This document shows, piece after piece, positions 8,925 to 18,061 of a stretch of 64,000 nt of DNA. Each line of letters begins with the position of its first letter. Within the stretch, counting starts at the first letter, position 1. The DNA is from Nocardia spumae (GTDB lineage: Bacteria > Actinomycetota > Actinomycetes > Mycobacteriales > Mycobacteriaceae): positions 248,001 to 312,000 of the forward strand of contig NZ_JAJFZL010000001.1 of NCBI RefSeq assembly GCF_020733635.1, given 5' to 3'. The notes beneath the pieces are model-generated. The model saw only the letters and a program-made list of their open reading frames with translations. It searched no databases and had not been told where the DNA came from. Both the position numbers and the translations under genes were made by a program.

Positions 8925-9928
8925 CGAAGTTCGGTACACGGATCCGGAATCGGTTCCAGGGCAATCGTTTCTTCTGGCTCGGTGTCATCGGCGCCCTGCT
9001 GATCGTGGTGCTGCTGGTGGTCTCCAGCAGCTACAAGAAACTGGGCGTCGGCACCCGCGATGTGCAGGCGGAGTTCGTGCAGACCGCCGGGGTGAAGTCC
9101 GGAGACAAGGTCAATGTCGCCGGCGTGCCGGTCGGGACCGTGTCCGGGGCGAAGCTCGAGGGCGATCACGTGCTGGTCACGCTGCACGTCAACAACGATG
9201 TGAAGCTGGGCCCGGACGCCCGCGCCTCGATCAAGATGGCGACCCTGCTCGGCGCCCGGTATGTCGATCTCGACCCGGGCAACGGTAAGGGCCTGCCCGG
9301 CAGCCGAATTCACAAGTCCAACACCAAGGTCCCCTACGACCTGGCGGATGTGGTGCAGATCGGCACCCCGAAGTTCGAGGCCCTGGATACCGAGAAGCTC
9401 TCCGAATCACTGAAGGTCCTCGGTGATCAGATCGACGGTTCGCCGCAGCTGACGGCCCAGGCCCTCGACAGTGTCGGCGCGCTGGCCAAGACCATCAACG
9501 ATCGCCGCGATCAGGTCGACGGACTGCTGAAGGATCTCGACCGGGTCACCACCATCCTGGGCGACAACCGCAACAGCCTGCTGCTGGTGATCACCCAGGG
9601 TGAGGCGATCGCCTCCCGGGTCATGGAACGCCAGACCCTGATCACCCAGCTGCTCAACAATGTCGCGACGTTGACCAAGCAGCTGCAGCAGATCGGCGCG
9701 GAGAACAACAATCAGCTGGGCCCGACCATCGAACAGCTCAACACGATGGCCCAGGGCCTGCAGAAGAACAAGGACAACCTGGACCGGCTGCTGCAGATCA
9801 TGCCGGTGTCGTTGCGGCAGTTCAACAATGTGTTCGGCAACGGCCCCTATGGTGAGGTCGGCGTGCCGTGGCTGTTCCCCGACAACTGGTTGTGCTTCGC
9901 CCGAGTGATCGAGGGGTGCCAGGGATGA
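8921..9928 (+). CDS. mceC: Mce family protein C
   Basis: This 335-residue Mce subunit has an N-terminal anchor (FFWLGVIGALLIVVLLVVSS), an MCE domain (VKSGDKVNVAGVPVGTVSGAKL) and a long helical stretch with many QL/NN pairs that would build the tunnel. The start at ATG 8921 overlaps the mceB stop (ATGA). The C-terminus holds a CFARVIEGCQG pair of cysteines. It acts with the other Mce proteins at the cell envelope; the cargo is not readable from sequence. Confidence 0.93.
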   Translation: MTKFGTRIRNRFQGNRFFWLGVIGALLIVVLLVVSSSYKKLGVGTRDVQAEFVQTAGVKSGDKVNVAGVPVGTVSGAKLEGDHVLVTLHVNNDVKLGPDARASIKMATLLGARYVDLDPGNGKGLPGSRIHKSNTKVPYDLADVVQIGTPKFEALDTEKLSESLKVLGDQIDGSPQLTAQALDSVGALAKTINDRRDQVDGLLKDLDRVTTILGDNRNSLLLVITQGEAIASRVMERQTLITQLLNNVATLTKQLQQIGAENNNQLGPTIEQLNTMAQGLQKNKDNLDRLLQIMPVSLRQFNNVFGNGPYGEVGVPWLFPDNWLCFARVIEGCQG

Positions 9929-11043
9929 AACTGACCAAACCATCGATCCGAGGTTCGTTCGGCCGGCTCCGGCTCTCGCGTGCCACCAAGGTGGTGGCCA
10001 TCGGCGCGGCCGTGCTGGTGGCCGGCAGCTGTGGTTCGGTGCAGAACGCGGTGGGCGGGTCCACCCATATCACTGCCGACTTCCGCAATATCGCCGGTAT
10101 TTTCGAGGGGAATCCGATCACGGTGCTCGGCCTCGATGTGGGCAAGGTAGACAAGATCATCCCCAAGGGCGAGTACGTCGAGGTTCACATGACCGTGAAC
10201 CACGATGTCGACATTCCGAAAAATGTCATGGCGGCGATCATTTCGCCGTCGATCGTGACGGACCGCCACATCGAGCTCACCCCGCGCTACACCGGCGGCC
10301 CGAAGCTGCCGGACAACACCCATCTGACCGTGCAGCAGACCCGGACCCCGGTCGAACTGGACACGATGATCAAGACCATCGACCAGTTCACCGCCGCGCT
10401 GAAGCCGGCGCCCGGCCAGACCGAGGGGCCGCTGTCGGGCACGGTGCTCTACGACATGGTCAACGGCCAGGGCGAGAAGATCCGTGACACCCTCAACGCG
10501 CTGTCGGGCGCACTGAAGGTCGGTGTCGACAACAAGGACGCGATCTCGACCATCATCATCAAGCTCAACGAGCTGACCTCGATGCTGGCCGACAACGATC
10601 AGTCGGTGCGCGACTTCAGCAACAAGGTCACCCAGATGTCGTCGCTGCTGGCCGAGCAGGCGCCGGGTCTGCAAGGCACGCTGGACCAGCTCAACGACTT
10701 CCTGGCCAACACCAGCGGAGTGTTCAGTCAGTATCAGAATCAGTTGTCGGAGAGCCTGACCGGGCTCACCGCGGTCACCGACCAGCTGCGCCAGAACGCC
10801 GCCGGTGTGGTGGAGACGGTGGACGTGGCGCCGCTGCTGCTGCAGAACCTGGACCGGTCGATGAATCGCAACGGTGGATTCGTCCGCCTGCACGCCGTGC
10901 TCGGCACCATCCTCTCCGGTGAGATCGTCAGCTTGTTCTGTGAACGAATCCAGATGAAGTCCGACGGCTGCCGGACCGGCAAGATCGAGGACTTCGGGCC
11001 CGACCTCGGGTTGACCGCCGCACTGTTGGGACTGACGAAATGA
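9925..11043 (+). CDS. mceD: Mce family protein D
   Basis: The 372-residue protein has a positively charged N-terminus, a hydrophobic signal (residues about 23-35) ending in VAGSCGS, then an MCE domain (NPITVLGLDVGKVDKIIP) and the helical tunnel region. The cysteine after the signal sits where a lipobox cysteine would be, though the -3 residue is Ala and not Leu, so lipidation is uncertain. Four-base ATGA overlaps link it to both neighbours. An extra Cys pair (LFCER, DGCRTG) lies near the C-terminus. Confidence 0.92.
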   Translation: MKLTKPSIRGSFGRLRLSRATKVVAIGAAVLVAGSCGSVQNAVGGSTHITADFRNIAGIFEGNPITVLGLDVGKVDKIIPKGEYVEVHMTVNHDVDIPKNVMAAIISPSIVTDRHIELTPRYTGGPKLPDNTHLTVQQTRTPVELDTMIKTIDQFTAALKPAPGQTEGPLSGTVLYDMVNGQGEKIRDTLNALSGALKVGVDNKDAISTIIIKLNELTSMLADNDQSVRDFSNKVTQMSSLLAEQAPGLQGTLDQLNDFLANTSGVFSQYQNQLSESLTGLTAVTDQLRQNAAGVVETVDVAPLLLQNLDRSMNRNGGFVRLHAVLGTILSGEIVSLFCERIQMKSDGCRTGKIEDFGPDLGLTAALLGLTK

Positions 11044-12137
11044 TGGGAATGAAGCGCCTGCGGCGCACGTCCGTGGCGATGGGGGTGTCGGCGACGATGC
11101 TCGCGGCCTCCGGCTGCGGGTTGACGGTGGAAAGTCTGCCGCTGCCCAAACCAGGACAGTCCGGGGAGACCTACACCTTGCACGCGGTGTTCTCCAATGC
11201 GCTCAACCTGCCCGATCAGGCCAAGGTGAAGATCGGTGGTTCCGACGTCGGGGTGGTCACCCACATCGAGACCAAGAACTTCCAGGCCATCGTCGACATG
11301 TCGGTCCGCAAGGACATCGCCCTGTCCACCGATTCCACCGCGGAACTGCGGCAGGCCACGCCACTCGGCGATGTGTTCGTCGCCCTGTCGAGGCCGAAAT
11401 CCGATGGCGGTGCGGCGACGTTGAAGAACGGCGACACCATCGGTATCGACCACACCTCCGCCGGTGCCACGGTCGAGGAGCTGCTGCTCTCGGTCTCGAT
11501 GCTGTTCAACGGCGGCGGTGTCGCGGCGCTGACCAAGCTGGCCTCGGAACTCGATTCGGTGGTCGGTGGCCGGCCCGATCAGCTCGCCAGCCTGATCAAG
11601 CAGATGACGAGCGTGACCACCACCCTGCACGCCAACAGCGATCGAATCGACGGTGTGCTCAACGGATTCGACGCACTGGCCAACACCATCGAGGCCAATC
11701 ACAACCAGCTGGGACAGGTCGCCGACACGCTGCCGCAGATGATCGGCGCCATCGCCGAGAACAACAAGCAGATCGGTGATCTGCTCGGCAAGATCTCGAC
11801 GACCAGCGCCGCACTCGGGGACTACGCCGACACCAGCCACGATCAGCTGGCCGGACTGCTGGACAACGTGCACAAGCTCATGGCCGCGCTGGCGCAGACC
11901 AGTAACACTCTCGGACCGGCTCTGGACGCGCTGCACGAAATCCGGCCCAAGGTCGATGCGTCGTTCAAGGGCAATACGCTCGCCGTGGCGGCCACCCTGA
12001 CCCAGCTGGACGTCGGTGCGCTGACCGACCCGCCGCACAGCAAGGTCTGGGATCTGCGGGATCTGCAGGATATGGCGGGCAGTTTGATCCAGGTGCTGCA
12101 GATCGTCTACGGCCGAGTGACAGGGGGCCACCGATGA
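11040..12137 (+). CDS. mceE: Mce family lipoprotein E
   Basis: This is the lipoprotein subunit of the Mce complex (365 residues). The signal peptide ends in a lipobox, LAASGC, and the mature protein begins CGLTVESLPLPKPG, the block that marks MceE/LprK/LprN proteins. The MCE domain (QAKVKIGGSDVGVVTHIE) and helical needle follow. ATG 11040 overlaps the mceD stop. The lipid anchor would hold this protomer at the outer face of the cytoplasmic membrane. Confidence 0.94.
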   Translation: MMGMKRLRRTSVAMGVSATMLAASGCGLTVESLPLPKPGQSGETYTLHAVFSNALNLPDQAKVKIGGSDVGVVTHIETKNFQAIVDMSVRKDIALSTDSTAELRQATPLGDVFVALSRPKSDGGAATLKNGDTIGIDHTSAGATVEELLLSVSMLFNGGGVAALTKLASELDSVVGGRPDQLASLIKQMTSVTTTLHANSDRIDGVLNGFDALANTIEANHNQLGQVADTLPQMIGAIAENNKQIGDLLGKISTTSAALGDYADTSHDQLAGLLDNVHKLMAALAQTSNTLGPALDALHEIRPKVDASFKGNTLAVAATLTQLDVGALTDPPHSKVWDLRDLQDMAGSLIQVLQIVYGRVTGGHR

Positions 12138-13303
12138 GTTGGCTACTGCGTCACAAACTACTGCTCTCCGCGATCGGTCTGGTGGCGATCTTCGTCATCG
12201 GTGCGAGTTACCTGGCGATCAGCGTCATGCGGATCAATCCGCTGCGCAGCACCTACACCGTCACCGTGTCGCTGGACCGCTCCGGTGGCCTGCAGCCGGG
12301 TAACGATGTCACGTTGCGCGGATTCCGCGTCGGCAAGGTGAATTCCATCAAGCTGGCCGGACGGGGTTCCTCGATCGCGGCCGAGGCCCAGATCGACACC
12401 CGCTACAAGATTCCGGTCGCGACCCAGGTCGTGGTGCACGCGCTGTCGGCGGCCGGTGAGCAGTACGTGGACTTCCAGCCCGACACCGATCAGGGACCGT
12501 TCCTGAAGGACGGCTCGGTGATCCAGTTCGATCCGCAGAAGGTGCAGACGCCGACTCCGGTGTCGGAGGTGCTGGTGAACGCCAGCGGCTTCTTCGATCA
12601 GATCGATCCCGATCGGTTCAGCACCATCCTCACCGAGATGGACACCGCCTTGAGCGGAGGCCCGGATCAGCTGCGCAACATGATCGATGCGCTGAGCCTG
12701 GTGACGGCCGGTCTGGACAGTCTGCTGCCGCAGACCACCAATCTGCTGAAGAATCTGCGCACGATCGCGTCGACCACGTCCAACGCCCAGCCCGATCTCA
12801 GCACCCTCACTCACAATTCGTCGACGTTGTTCATTCAGTTCAACAACGCCAACGACGAGTTGCGCAAGGTGCTGGATCAGGCGCCGGCCCAGATGCAGTC
12901 CCTGGGCGCGACGCTGGACAAGACCGCCGATCCGATCACCAGCCTGGCCAACAACTTCGTGGCCATCACCCGGGCCGCACAGTTGCGGCTGCCGGCTCTG
13001 CGGGCCCTGTTCCCGTCGCTGGTAGTCGGTAGTTCCGCCATGGGCGTGCCCGCGCACGACGGGGAGTTCTATACGATCCTCGATATCTGGCCGCGCCCGT
13101 TCTGCCAGTACTCGCATGCGCCGATCGCGCCGTATGTCGTGACGGACGGGACGGTACCGAAGTGGAACTACTGCACGAACCCGCCGCCGGACCAGCAGAT
13201 CCGTGGGTCGGCGAACGCACCTCGGCCGGATGTTCCGAACAACGGAGCTCAGATGCCGTCCGGCGCCGATCCGAACGATCGGACGCCGCCCCCGGTGCGA
13301 TGA
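12134..13303 (+). CDS. mceF: Mce family protein F
   Basis: The sixth Mce subunit (389 residues) has an N-terminal membrane anchor, an MCE domain (LQPGNDVTLRGFRVGKVNSIK), the helical region and a C-terminal globular part with cysteines (PFCQYS, YCTNPPP) and a proline-rich tail. ATG 12134 overlaps the mceE stop codon. With its five partners it completes the standard A-F set, so the transporter encoded here looks complete apart from the ATPase. Confidence 0.93.
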   Translation: MSWLLRHKLLLSAIGLVAIFVIGASYLAISVMRINPLRSTYTVTVSLDRSGGLQPGNDVTLRGFRVGKVNSIKLAGRGSSIAAEAQIDTRYKIPVATQVVVHALSAAGEQYVDFQPDTDQGPFLKDGSVIQFDPQKVQTPTPVSEVLVNASGFFDQIDPDRFSTILTEMDTALSGGPDQLRNMIDALSLVTAGLDSLLPQTTNLLKNLRTIASTTSNAQPDLSTLTHNSSTLFIQFNNANDELRKVLDQAPAQMQSLGATLDKTADPITSLANNFVAITRAAQLRLPALRALFPSLVVGSSAMGVPAHDGEFYTILDIWPRPFCQYSHAPIAPYVVTDGTVPKWNYCTNPPPDQQIRGSANAPRPDVPNNGAQMPSGADPNDRTPPPVR

Positions 13304-13364
13304 GTAGAGTGGCCCGAAACAAACGGCGTGGTCAGGCCATGCCGGGAAGGTGATAGATCGATTC

Positions 13365-14213
13365 ATGTCCGATGACGACACCGCCAAGGACAAGGCGAAC
13401 AAGGATGCCGAATCGACCGAGAGGGTCGATACGACGCAAGACAGCACCGCCGCGGACGCAACGGTCAAGTTCGAATCGGACTCGTCGGTTGAGAGCGCTT
13501 CCGCCAACGACAAGGCCGCCGCGGACGCGACGGTGAAGCTCCCGGCCGCCGCCGCGGCTCCGGCGGCGAAGCGGGCCGAAGCGCCCGCCGCGCCACCGCC
13601 GCCCGGCAAGAGCACTCCGTGGGTGCCCATCGTCTCGGCCTTCGCGGCCGGTGTCGTACTGGTCGCGGCGGTCACCGCGGTGGTGGTCTTCTGGATGAAA
13701 GCCGACGATCGCGAGGATCAGCTCGCGGCTCGCGACGACTCCACCCGGGCGGCCTGCGATTTCGGCAAGGCCGTGGCCAGCTACGACTCGAAGGATCTCG
13801 ACGCCTACTTCAAGAGCGTCAACGACAAGTCGACCGGTGAATGGGGCAAATTCTTCGGCGACGCGTCCGACACGCTGAAGAAGGCCATGGTGAGCGTCCA
13901 GGCCAAGTCGAAGTTGGACGAGATCCACTGCGCGTGGGAGTCCGGGAACGACAGCCAGGCCAACGTCGTCCTGGTGATCACCCAGGAGCAGACGAACCAG
14001 GCGGTGCCGCAGCCGGACAAGCTGACCATCCCGGGCGTCGCCCAGATGGAGAAGCACGACGGTAAGTGGCTGGTCGCCAAGTTCGATTCGCCGGTGGCCA
14101 AGGGTATGGGCGCGGCGCCGGGAGCGGGTACGCCGCAGGCCGCGCCGGGTACCAGTCCGCAGGCCAACGGGGGCGATCAGCAGCCCGCGCCGGCTCCGCA
14201 GCCCGGTAACTGA
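13365..14213 (+). CDS. Mce-associated membrane protein (Mas)
   Basis: This 282-residue protein has a disordered, acidic N-terminus with two ATVK repeats, one membrane segment ([24 protein letters not shown] near residues 85-107) and an outward domain of the Mce-associated type (SnoaL/NTF2-like fold) that includes a Cys pair (RAACDF, IHCAWES), followed by a Pro/Gln/Gly tail. Mas proteins stabilise Mce complexes. ATG 13365 is preferred over GTG 13350 because AGGTGA lies 11 bases before it. It is the last gene of the mce operon; only one Mas gene is present here. Confidence 0.87.
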   Translation: MSDDDTAKDKANKDAESTERVDTTQDSTAADATVKFESDSSVESASANDKAAADATVKLPAAAAAPAAKRAEAPAAPPPPGKSTPWVPIVSAFAAGVVLVAAVTAVVVFWMKADDREDQLAARDDSTRAACDFGKAVASYDSKDLDAYFKSVNDKSTGEWGKFFGDASDTLKKAMVSVQAKSKLDEIHCAWESGNDSQANVVLVITQEQTNQAVPQPDKLTIPGVAQMEKHDGKWLVAKFDSPVAKGMGAAPGAGTPQAAPGTSPQANGGDQQPAPAPQPGN

Positions 14214-14235
14214 ATCCCCTTATCGCACAGCACTG

Positions 14236-14269
14236 TTCGGCCCGCGACGGTTTTCCGCCGCGGGCCGAA
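14236..14269 (+). terminator. Terminator of the mce operon
   Basis: An 11-base perfect stem (TTCGGCCCGCG with CGCGGGCCGAA) with a 12-base loop begins 22 bases after the last stop codon. It lacks a U-run, as is common in actinobacteria. Confidence 0.8.
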
Positions 14270-14377
14270 GCGCAGGTCGAGTCCAGCGGTCACGCTGGTG
14301 ACCGCGCAGCGCAGGCGCGTAAGATCCCCGGACAGAGCCTGCGATGCAGGGTCGCGGGCCTGTCCCGGAGACCTGTC

Positions 14378-15478
14378 ATGTCCGCACCGTTCCAACCCTC
14401 GGAATCACTCCGACTATCCGAACCCGACCCGGCTGCCGTCGAAGCCTTCGCCGGGGAGATGGTGGAAACACTGGATCGTGCCAGTACCGCGGTCATGATC
14501 AGCATGGGCCATCAGACCGGACTGTTCGATGCGCTGGCCGGGATGCCCGCAGCGACCAGCGAGCAGCTCGCGTCGGCTACCGACCTGGATGAGCGGTATG
14601 TCCGGGAATGGCTGGGTGGGATGACCACCGCCGCGATCGTCACCTACGACCCGCAGCATGCCAGCTATCGCCTGCCGCCGGAGCATGCCGCCTGCCTCAC
14701 CCGGGCGGCCGGTCCGGACAATCTGGCACGGGTGATGCAGTTCATCGGCTTGATGGGCGAGGTGGAGCCGAAAGTAGTGGAGCGATTCCGGGCCGGCGGG
14801 GGCCTGTCGTACGCCGATTACGGCCGATTCCACGCGTTGATGGCCGAAGAGAGCGCCGCGGTGTTCGACGCGGCCTTGATCGATGTGATCCTGCCTCTCG
14901 CGCCGGGGCTGTCGCAGCGGTTGCGCGACGGCATCGACGTGGCCGATCTCGGTTGCGGTCGCGGACATGCGGTGAACCTGATGGCGCGCGCATTTCCGGC
15001 CAGTACGGTCACCGGCTACGACTTCACCGCCGAGGCGATCGACTCCGCGCGCGCCGAGGCCGCGGCACTGGATCTGCCGAACGCCAATTTCGAGGTGCAG
15101 GATATCGCCGAACTGCACCGGCCGCAGACCTACGATCTGATCACGGTATTCGACGCCATCCACGATCAGGCACATCCGGCTCGGGTGCTGAGCAATATCG
15201 CCGAGGCGCTCCGCCCGGGGGGCACCTTCCTGATGGTCGACATCCACGCTTCCAGCAAACTGGAAGAGAACCTGGATCTGCCGCTGGGTCCGTTCCTCTA
15301 CGCGGTATCGACCATGCACTGCATGTCGGTGTCGCTGAGCCAGGGCGGTGACGGTCTCGGCACGGTATGGGGCGAACAACGGGCGTTGTCGATGCTGGCC
15401 GATGCCGGATTCACCGATGTGCGGGTGCATCACGTGGACGGTGATCCGATGAACAGTTACTACGTCGCTCACACGTGA
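14378..15478 (+). CDS. Class I SAM-dependent methyltransferase with N-terminal winged helix
   Basis: This 366-residue protein resembles M. tuberculosis Rv2258c. The first 120 or so residues form a winged-helix dimerisation domain of the type seen in O-methyltransferases ([24 protein letters not shown]). The C-terminal Rossmann domain shows motif I as [12 protein letters not shown], an acidic residue after strand 2 (VTGYDF) and the post-motif [12 protein letters not shown]. The substrate is unknown, probably a small secondary metabolite or lipid. The ATG is preceded by GGAGA. It stands alone between terminators. Confidence 0.87.
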   Translation: MSAPFQPSESLRLSEPDPAAVEAFAGEMVETLDRASTAVMISMGHQTGLFDALAGMPAATSEQLASATDLDERYVREWLGGMTTAAIVTYDPQHASYRLPPEHAACLTRAAGPDNLARVMQFIGLMGEVEPKVVERFRAGGGLSYADYGRFHALMAEESAAVFDAALIDVILPLAPGLSQRLRDGIDVADLGCGRGHAVNLMARAFPASTVTGYDFTAEAIDSARAEAAALDLPNANFEVQDIAELHRPQTYDLITVFDAIHDQAHPARVLSNIAEALRPGGTFLMVDIHASSKLEENLDLPLGPFLYAVSTMHCMSVSLSQGGDGLGTVWGEQRALSMLADAGFTDVRVHHVDGDPMNSYYVAHT

Positions 15479-15518
15479 TCGGTCGCCGAGCGTCAGCGCT
15501 CGCAGTGCACCGGGCGCC

Positions 15519-15549
15519 TCCGGCGGTGGGCCGACCCACCACCGCCGGA
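15519..15549. terminator. Bidirectional terminator between methyltransferase and RNase HI genes
   Basis: An 11-base perfect stem (TCCGGCGGTGG with CCACCGCCGGA) with a 9-base loop lies between two convergent genes and could stop transcription from both sides. Confidence 0.75.
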
Positions 15550-15574
15550 AGCATTCGGTTGGCCTGTCGCCCGG

Positions 15575-16210
15575 TCAGAACAGAGTGAGCGCGTCCGTGG
15601 TGTCGGCGCTCGCCCGGGCCCGCTTCGCGCGGGGGCCGGATTTCTCCGGGGTGACCACCGTGATCGGTGTGGTCACCGCGGAATCGGTCATGGTGTCGGC
15701 AGGCGCCGGGGGCGCGAGCGCTGGTGCGCCGGCCGGTAGCGGGGGTAGATCGTCGACGCCGTTCGGTGCCGGATCGGGTGCCGCGGCCGCGGCGCGCGCC
15801 GCGGCACCGGCGAGTTGGTCGGCCTGCTCGTTGAAGTAGTTGCCGACGTGTCCGCGGACCCAGCGAAATCGCACCGGCCCGGGACGAGTCGAGATCGCGT
15901 GATCGATCCAGCGGACCAGTTCCACGTTCTTCACCGGGCTGCCGGTCGCGGTGCGCCAACCGTTGCGCCGCCAGCCGGGTAGCCACTCGGAGGCGCATTT
16001 GATCGCGTACAGCGAATCACTTTCGATGAACAATGGTTCCGGCCCCGGATGGGACCGGATGGCTTCCAGTACGGCGCGTAGCTCCGCGACCTGATTGGTG
16101 CCCGAAGCGGCACCGGCACTCGCCGAACCGCCCTGATGATCGACCCACGCCCAGCCGATGGCGCCGCCGGGGTTACGCAGGCAGGATCCGTCGGTGCTCA
16201 CGATGATCAT
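15575..16210 (-). CDS. rnhA: Ribonuclease HI with C-terminal extension
   Basis: The protein (211 residues) cleaves RNA in RNA-DNA hybrids. The four acidic metal ligands are visible: Asp in STDGS, Glu in NQVAELRAV, Asp in ESDSLYAI and Asp in FNEQADQLA; the RGH loop (RWVRGHVGN) is also present. The catalytic domain ends near residue 135. A further 75 residues rich in Ala and Pro and ending in a basic stretch (GPRAKRARAS) have no recognisable domain. ATG 16210 is chosen because the domain starts right there and AGGG lies upstream. It follows an SRPBCC gene by 10 bases and is probably co-transcribed. Confidence 0.93.
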   Translation of the reverse strand: MIIVSTDGSCLRNPGGAIGWAWVDHQGGSASAGAASGTNQVAELRAVLEAIRSHPGPEPLFIESDSLYAIKCASEWLPGWRRNGWRTATGSPVKNVELVRWIDHAISTRPGPVRFRWVRGHVGNYFNEQADQLAGAAARAAAAAPDPAPNGVDDLPPLPAGAPALAPPAPADTMTDSAVTTPITVVTPEKSGPRAKRARASADTTDALTLF

Positions 16211-16220
16211 GACCGGTACC

Positions 16221-16766
16221 CTACGCAATCCGCCCGACAAGATCCGTGCCGTGGAATTCCTCTATCTCCCTGCGCAATTGCGCCTCGCTGCGGCGGACCG
16301 CCGCCTGGGCGAGCACATCGACCGCTTTCGCGGCAGGTCGGGCCAGCCATCCGTGCAGGGGTGGATAGTCGGCCTCCGAGGTCAGGACCGCGCGTCCGTA
16401 GCCGAGCGGATCGAACCTCAGGGTCAGCGTGGCGAGCACCGGGACCTGCGGCGGGACCGCTTCTCCTACCGGATCGGAAGCGGTGGTCTGCGCAGGCGCC
16501 GCCTTCCCCGGCCGGCGCCTGCGCAGGGTGTATCCGATGACCGCGTTGCGGCGGTATTCGGTGATTTCACACTCGACCGTGGGGCGCCACAGTCCGAGTC
16601 GAAGGGTTGCGGCATAGAGCGCACCCGGGCCGTGGCCGGCCTCGCCGATGGGTTCGAATGCCGTGATACCGAACATCCAATCCGGTACGAACAGATGGTT
16701 GTCGGCGTAGGTGAATGCGACTTCCACGGGAGCCCCGACGTCACTCGCGTACCTGATGTGGCCCAT
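16221..16766 (-). CDS. SRPBCC family (START-like) protein
   Basis: This 181-residue protein starts with a typical polyketide cyclase/SRPBCC pattern (MGHIRYASDVGAPVEVAFTY) and ends in a helix that would close a hydrophobic pocket. The middle (about residues 85-105) has a low-complexity Ala/Pro insertion. Such proteins bind lipids or aromatic ligands; the ligand is unknown. The ATG at 16766 follows GGGAGGG. Its stop is 10 bases before the RNase HI start. A 7-base inverted repeat (AATCCTC/GAGGATT, 16809-16839) in an AT-rich stretch lies in its promoter region. Confidence 0.8.
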   Translation of the reverse strand: MGHIRYASDVGAPVEVAFTYADNHLFVPDWMFGITAFEPIGEAGHGPGALYAATLRLGLWRPTVECEITEYRRNAVIGYTLRRRRPGKAAPAQTTASDPVGEAVPPQVPVLATLTLRFDPLGYGRAVLTSEADYPPLHGWLARPAAKAVDVLAQAAVRRSEAQLRREIEEFHGTDLVGRIA

Positions 16767-16808
16767 AGGCCCTCCCTGTTGCCCCGACTGCCACAAAAGT
16801 ACTACAGA

Positions 16809-16839
16809 AATCCTCTTTATTAAACGATTACCGAGGATT
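16809..16839. promoter_or_regulatory. Inverted repeat in promoter region of the SRPBCC-rnhA operon
   Basis: AATCCTC and GAGGATT are arranged as a 7-base inverted repeat around a 17-base AT-rich spacer, 43 bases upstream of the start codon. It could be an operator; no regulator is adjacent. Confidence 0.35.
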
Positions 16840-16985
16840 AACGTGTGGCCCGCGCCGGCGGTGGCGAATAACCGCTGACAAGGGCGAATGCGGCAGACGA
16901 CCAGTACGTTTCGGGTGTGCTCGACGGGAGCGGAGATGGCAACGGCCGGGCACCCGTAGGTACCCGGCCGTGTGATGTCGTGCGG

Positions 16986-17756
16986 CTATGCCGATGCGGT
17001 ATCCGAATCCGCCGATGCGACGCTCTCGCCGGCGACGACCGCGTGACCGACCGGTGCGGCGGCGTCCTCCGGCGCGATCCGCTGCGGTCGATCGACCGGA
17101 ATCGGCGCCGGGCGGGCGTGCCGTTGCACCTGCATATCGTGACGCCCCAGTACCGGATCGCTCATCGCGAGGCTGAACTCGCCTCGGTGCACATCGACAT
17201 CGGTCCGGAATTCGGTGACCGAGCTCGAATCCCCGGGAGGTTCGACCTCCGGCGTATCGGTGGTGCTCAGTGCCGCGGGCAGATTGGTATCCAGCGTGAC
17301 CGTCAGCGAATTGCGTTGTGAACTGGCCAGATTCGCGCCGACGTAGGTGTCGTCGGTCAGATTCAGGCGGCCCCCGACGCCGCCCGGATGGGTGCCGGCC
17401 ATGGTCGCGGTAGCCGACGTCGGAGGCACGACGGGGCCGGTGTCGACCCGATACGGCACCGCCACCGGCCCGGCGACGACGACCTGTAGTGGCCGCGAAT
17501 CGGCGGCCAGGCCCCAGGTTCCGATGACGGGTGTGGTGGTCGGCGCCGGTGATTCGGCTCGATCAGGTTCGGGCGCAGGGACATTCGCGCCTTCGGGCGC
17601 GCTGATCACGCCCGGGCGATGGGTCTCGCCGATCTGATTGACGATATACGTCCCGGCGGCGACGGTCAGGCCGATACTCGCCATACCGGCGAGCACGACG
17701 GCGGTGTGTTGCAGAATTTGTCCGGTGGACCGGGACTGCGCGGACTGCTGAGGCAT
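16986..17756 (-). CDS. Membrane-anchored extracytoplasmic protein of unknown function
   Basis: The 256-residue protein has a short cytoplasmic N-terminus, one membrane segment (AVVLAGMASIGLTVAAGTYIV, about residues 19-39) and an outward Pro/Thr-rich linker followed by about 150 residues with alternating polar and hydrophobic runs suggestive of beta strands (for example RPLQVVVAGPVAVPYRV). I do not recognise the family. It has no cysteine and no catalytic motif. It lies alone on its strand; the region between it and the SRPBCC gene (16767-16985) holds no gene. Confidence 0.7.
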   Translation of the reverse strand: MPQQSAQSRSTGQILQHTAVVLAGMASIGLTVAAGTYIVNQIGETHRPGVISAPEGANVPAPEPDRAESPAPTTTPVIGTWGLAADSRPLQVVVAGPVAVPYRVDTGPVVPPTSATATMAGTHPGGVGGRLNLTDDTYVGANLASSQRNSLTVTLDTNLPAALSTTDTPEVEPPGDSSSVTEFRTDVDVHRGEFSLAMSDPVLGRHDMQVQRHARPAPIPVDRPQRIAPEDAAAPVGHAVVAGESVASADSDTASA

Positions 17757-18061
17757 ATCGGTGCGTCCTTCCCTCTCCCCTGTTCCCCTCGTTGCCGACC
17801 CGCACCGTTGAAAGTCGTACGTGCGTCCAGGTTACTGGCCGGCGCCGCGCCACGCCGATGCCGTGCGGTAAAGATCACAGCGGTGTCCGAGCAGCGGTGA
17901 TCGTCGAGCGGGGTTTGTCCCCGGGTGGAAGGGGTAATCAACGGGCGCTGGCGAGCGTCAGCTTCGAGCTGCGATCTCGAAGACCTCCGGCCAACGGCGT
18001 CCGGTCGGCCATAAGCACGGCGCACCCTGAGCGGCGCTCGCCCGCTTTATTCGATCCGGTT
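17757..18061. other. Intergenic stretch without a gene
   Basis: These 305 bases lie between two minus-strand genes. They must hold the promoter of the membrane-anchored protein; I see no stable hairpin, repeat or small gene. Confidence 0.5.

Noticed and set aside
10740..12131. A 463-codon open frame antisense to mceD-mceE.
   Set aside because: Composition (Arg/His/Gln-rich) is typical of antisense shadows and it crosses clear mce gene boundaries.
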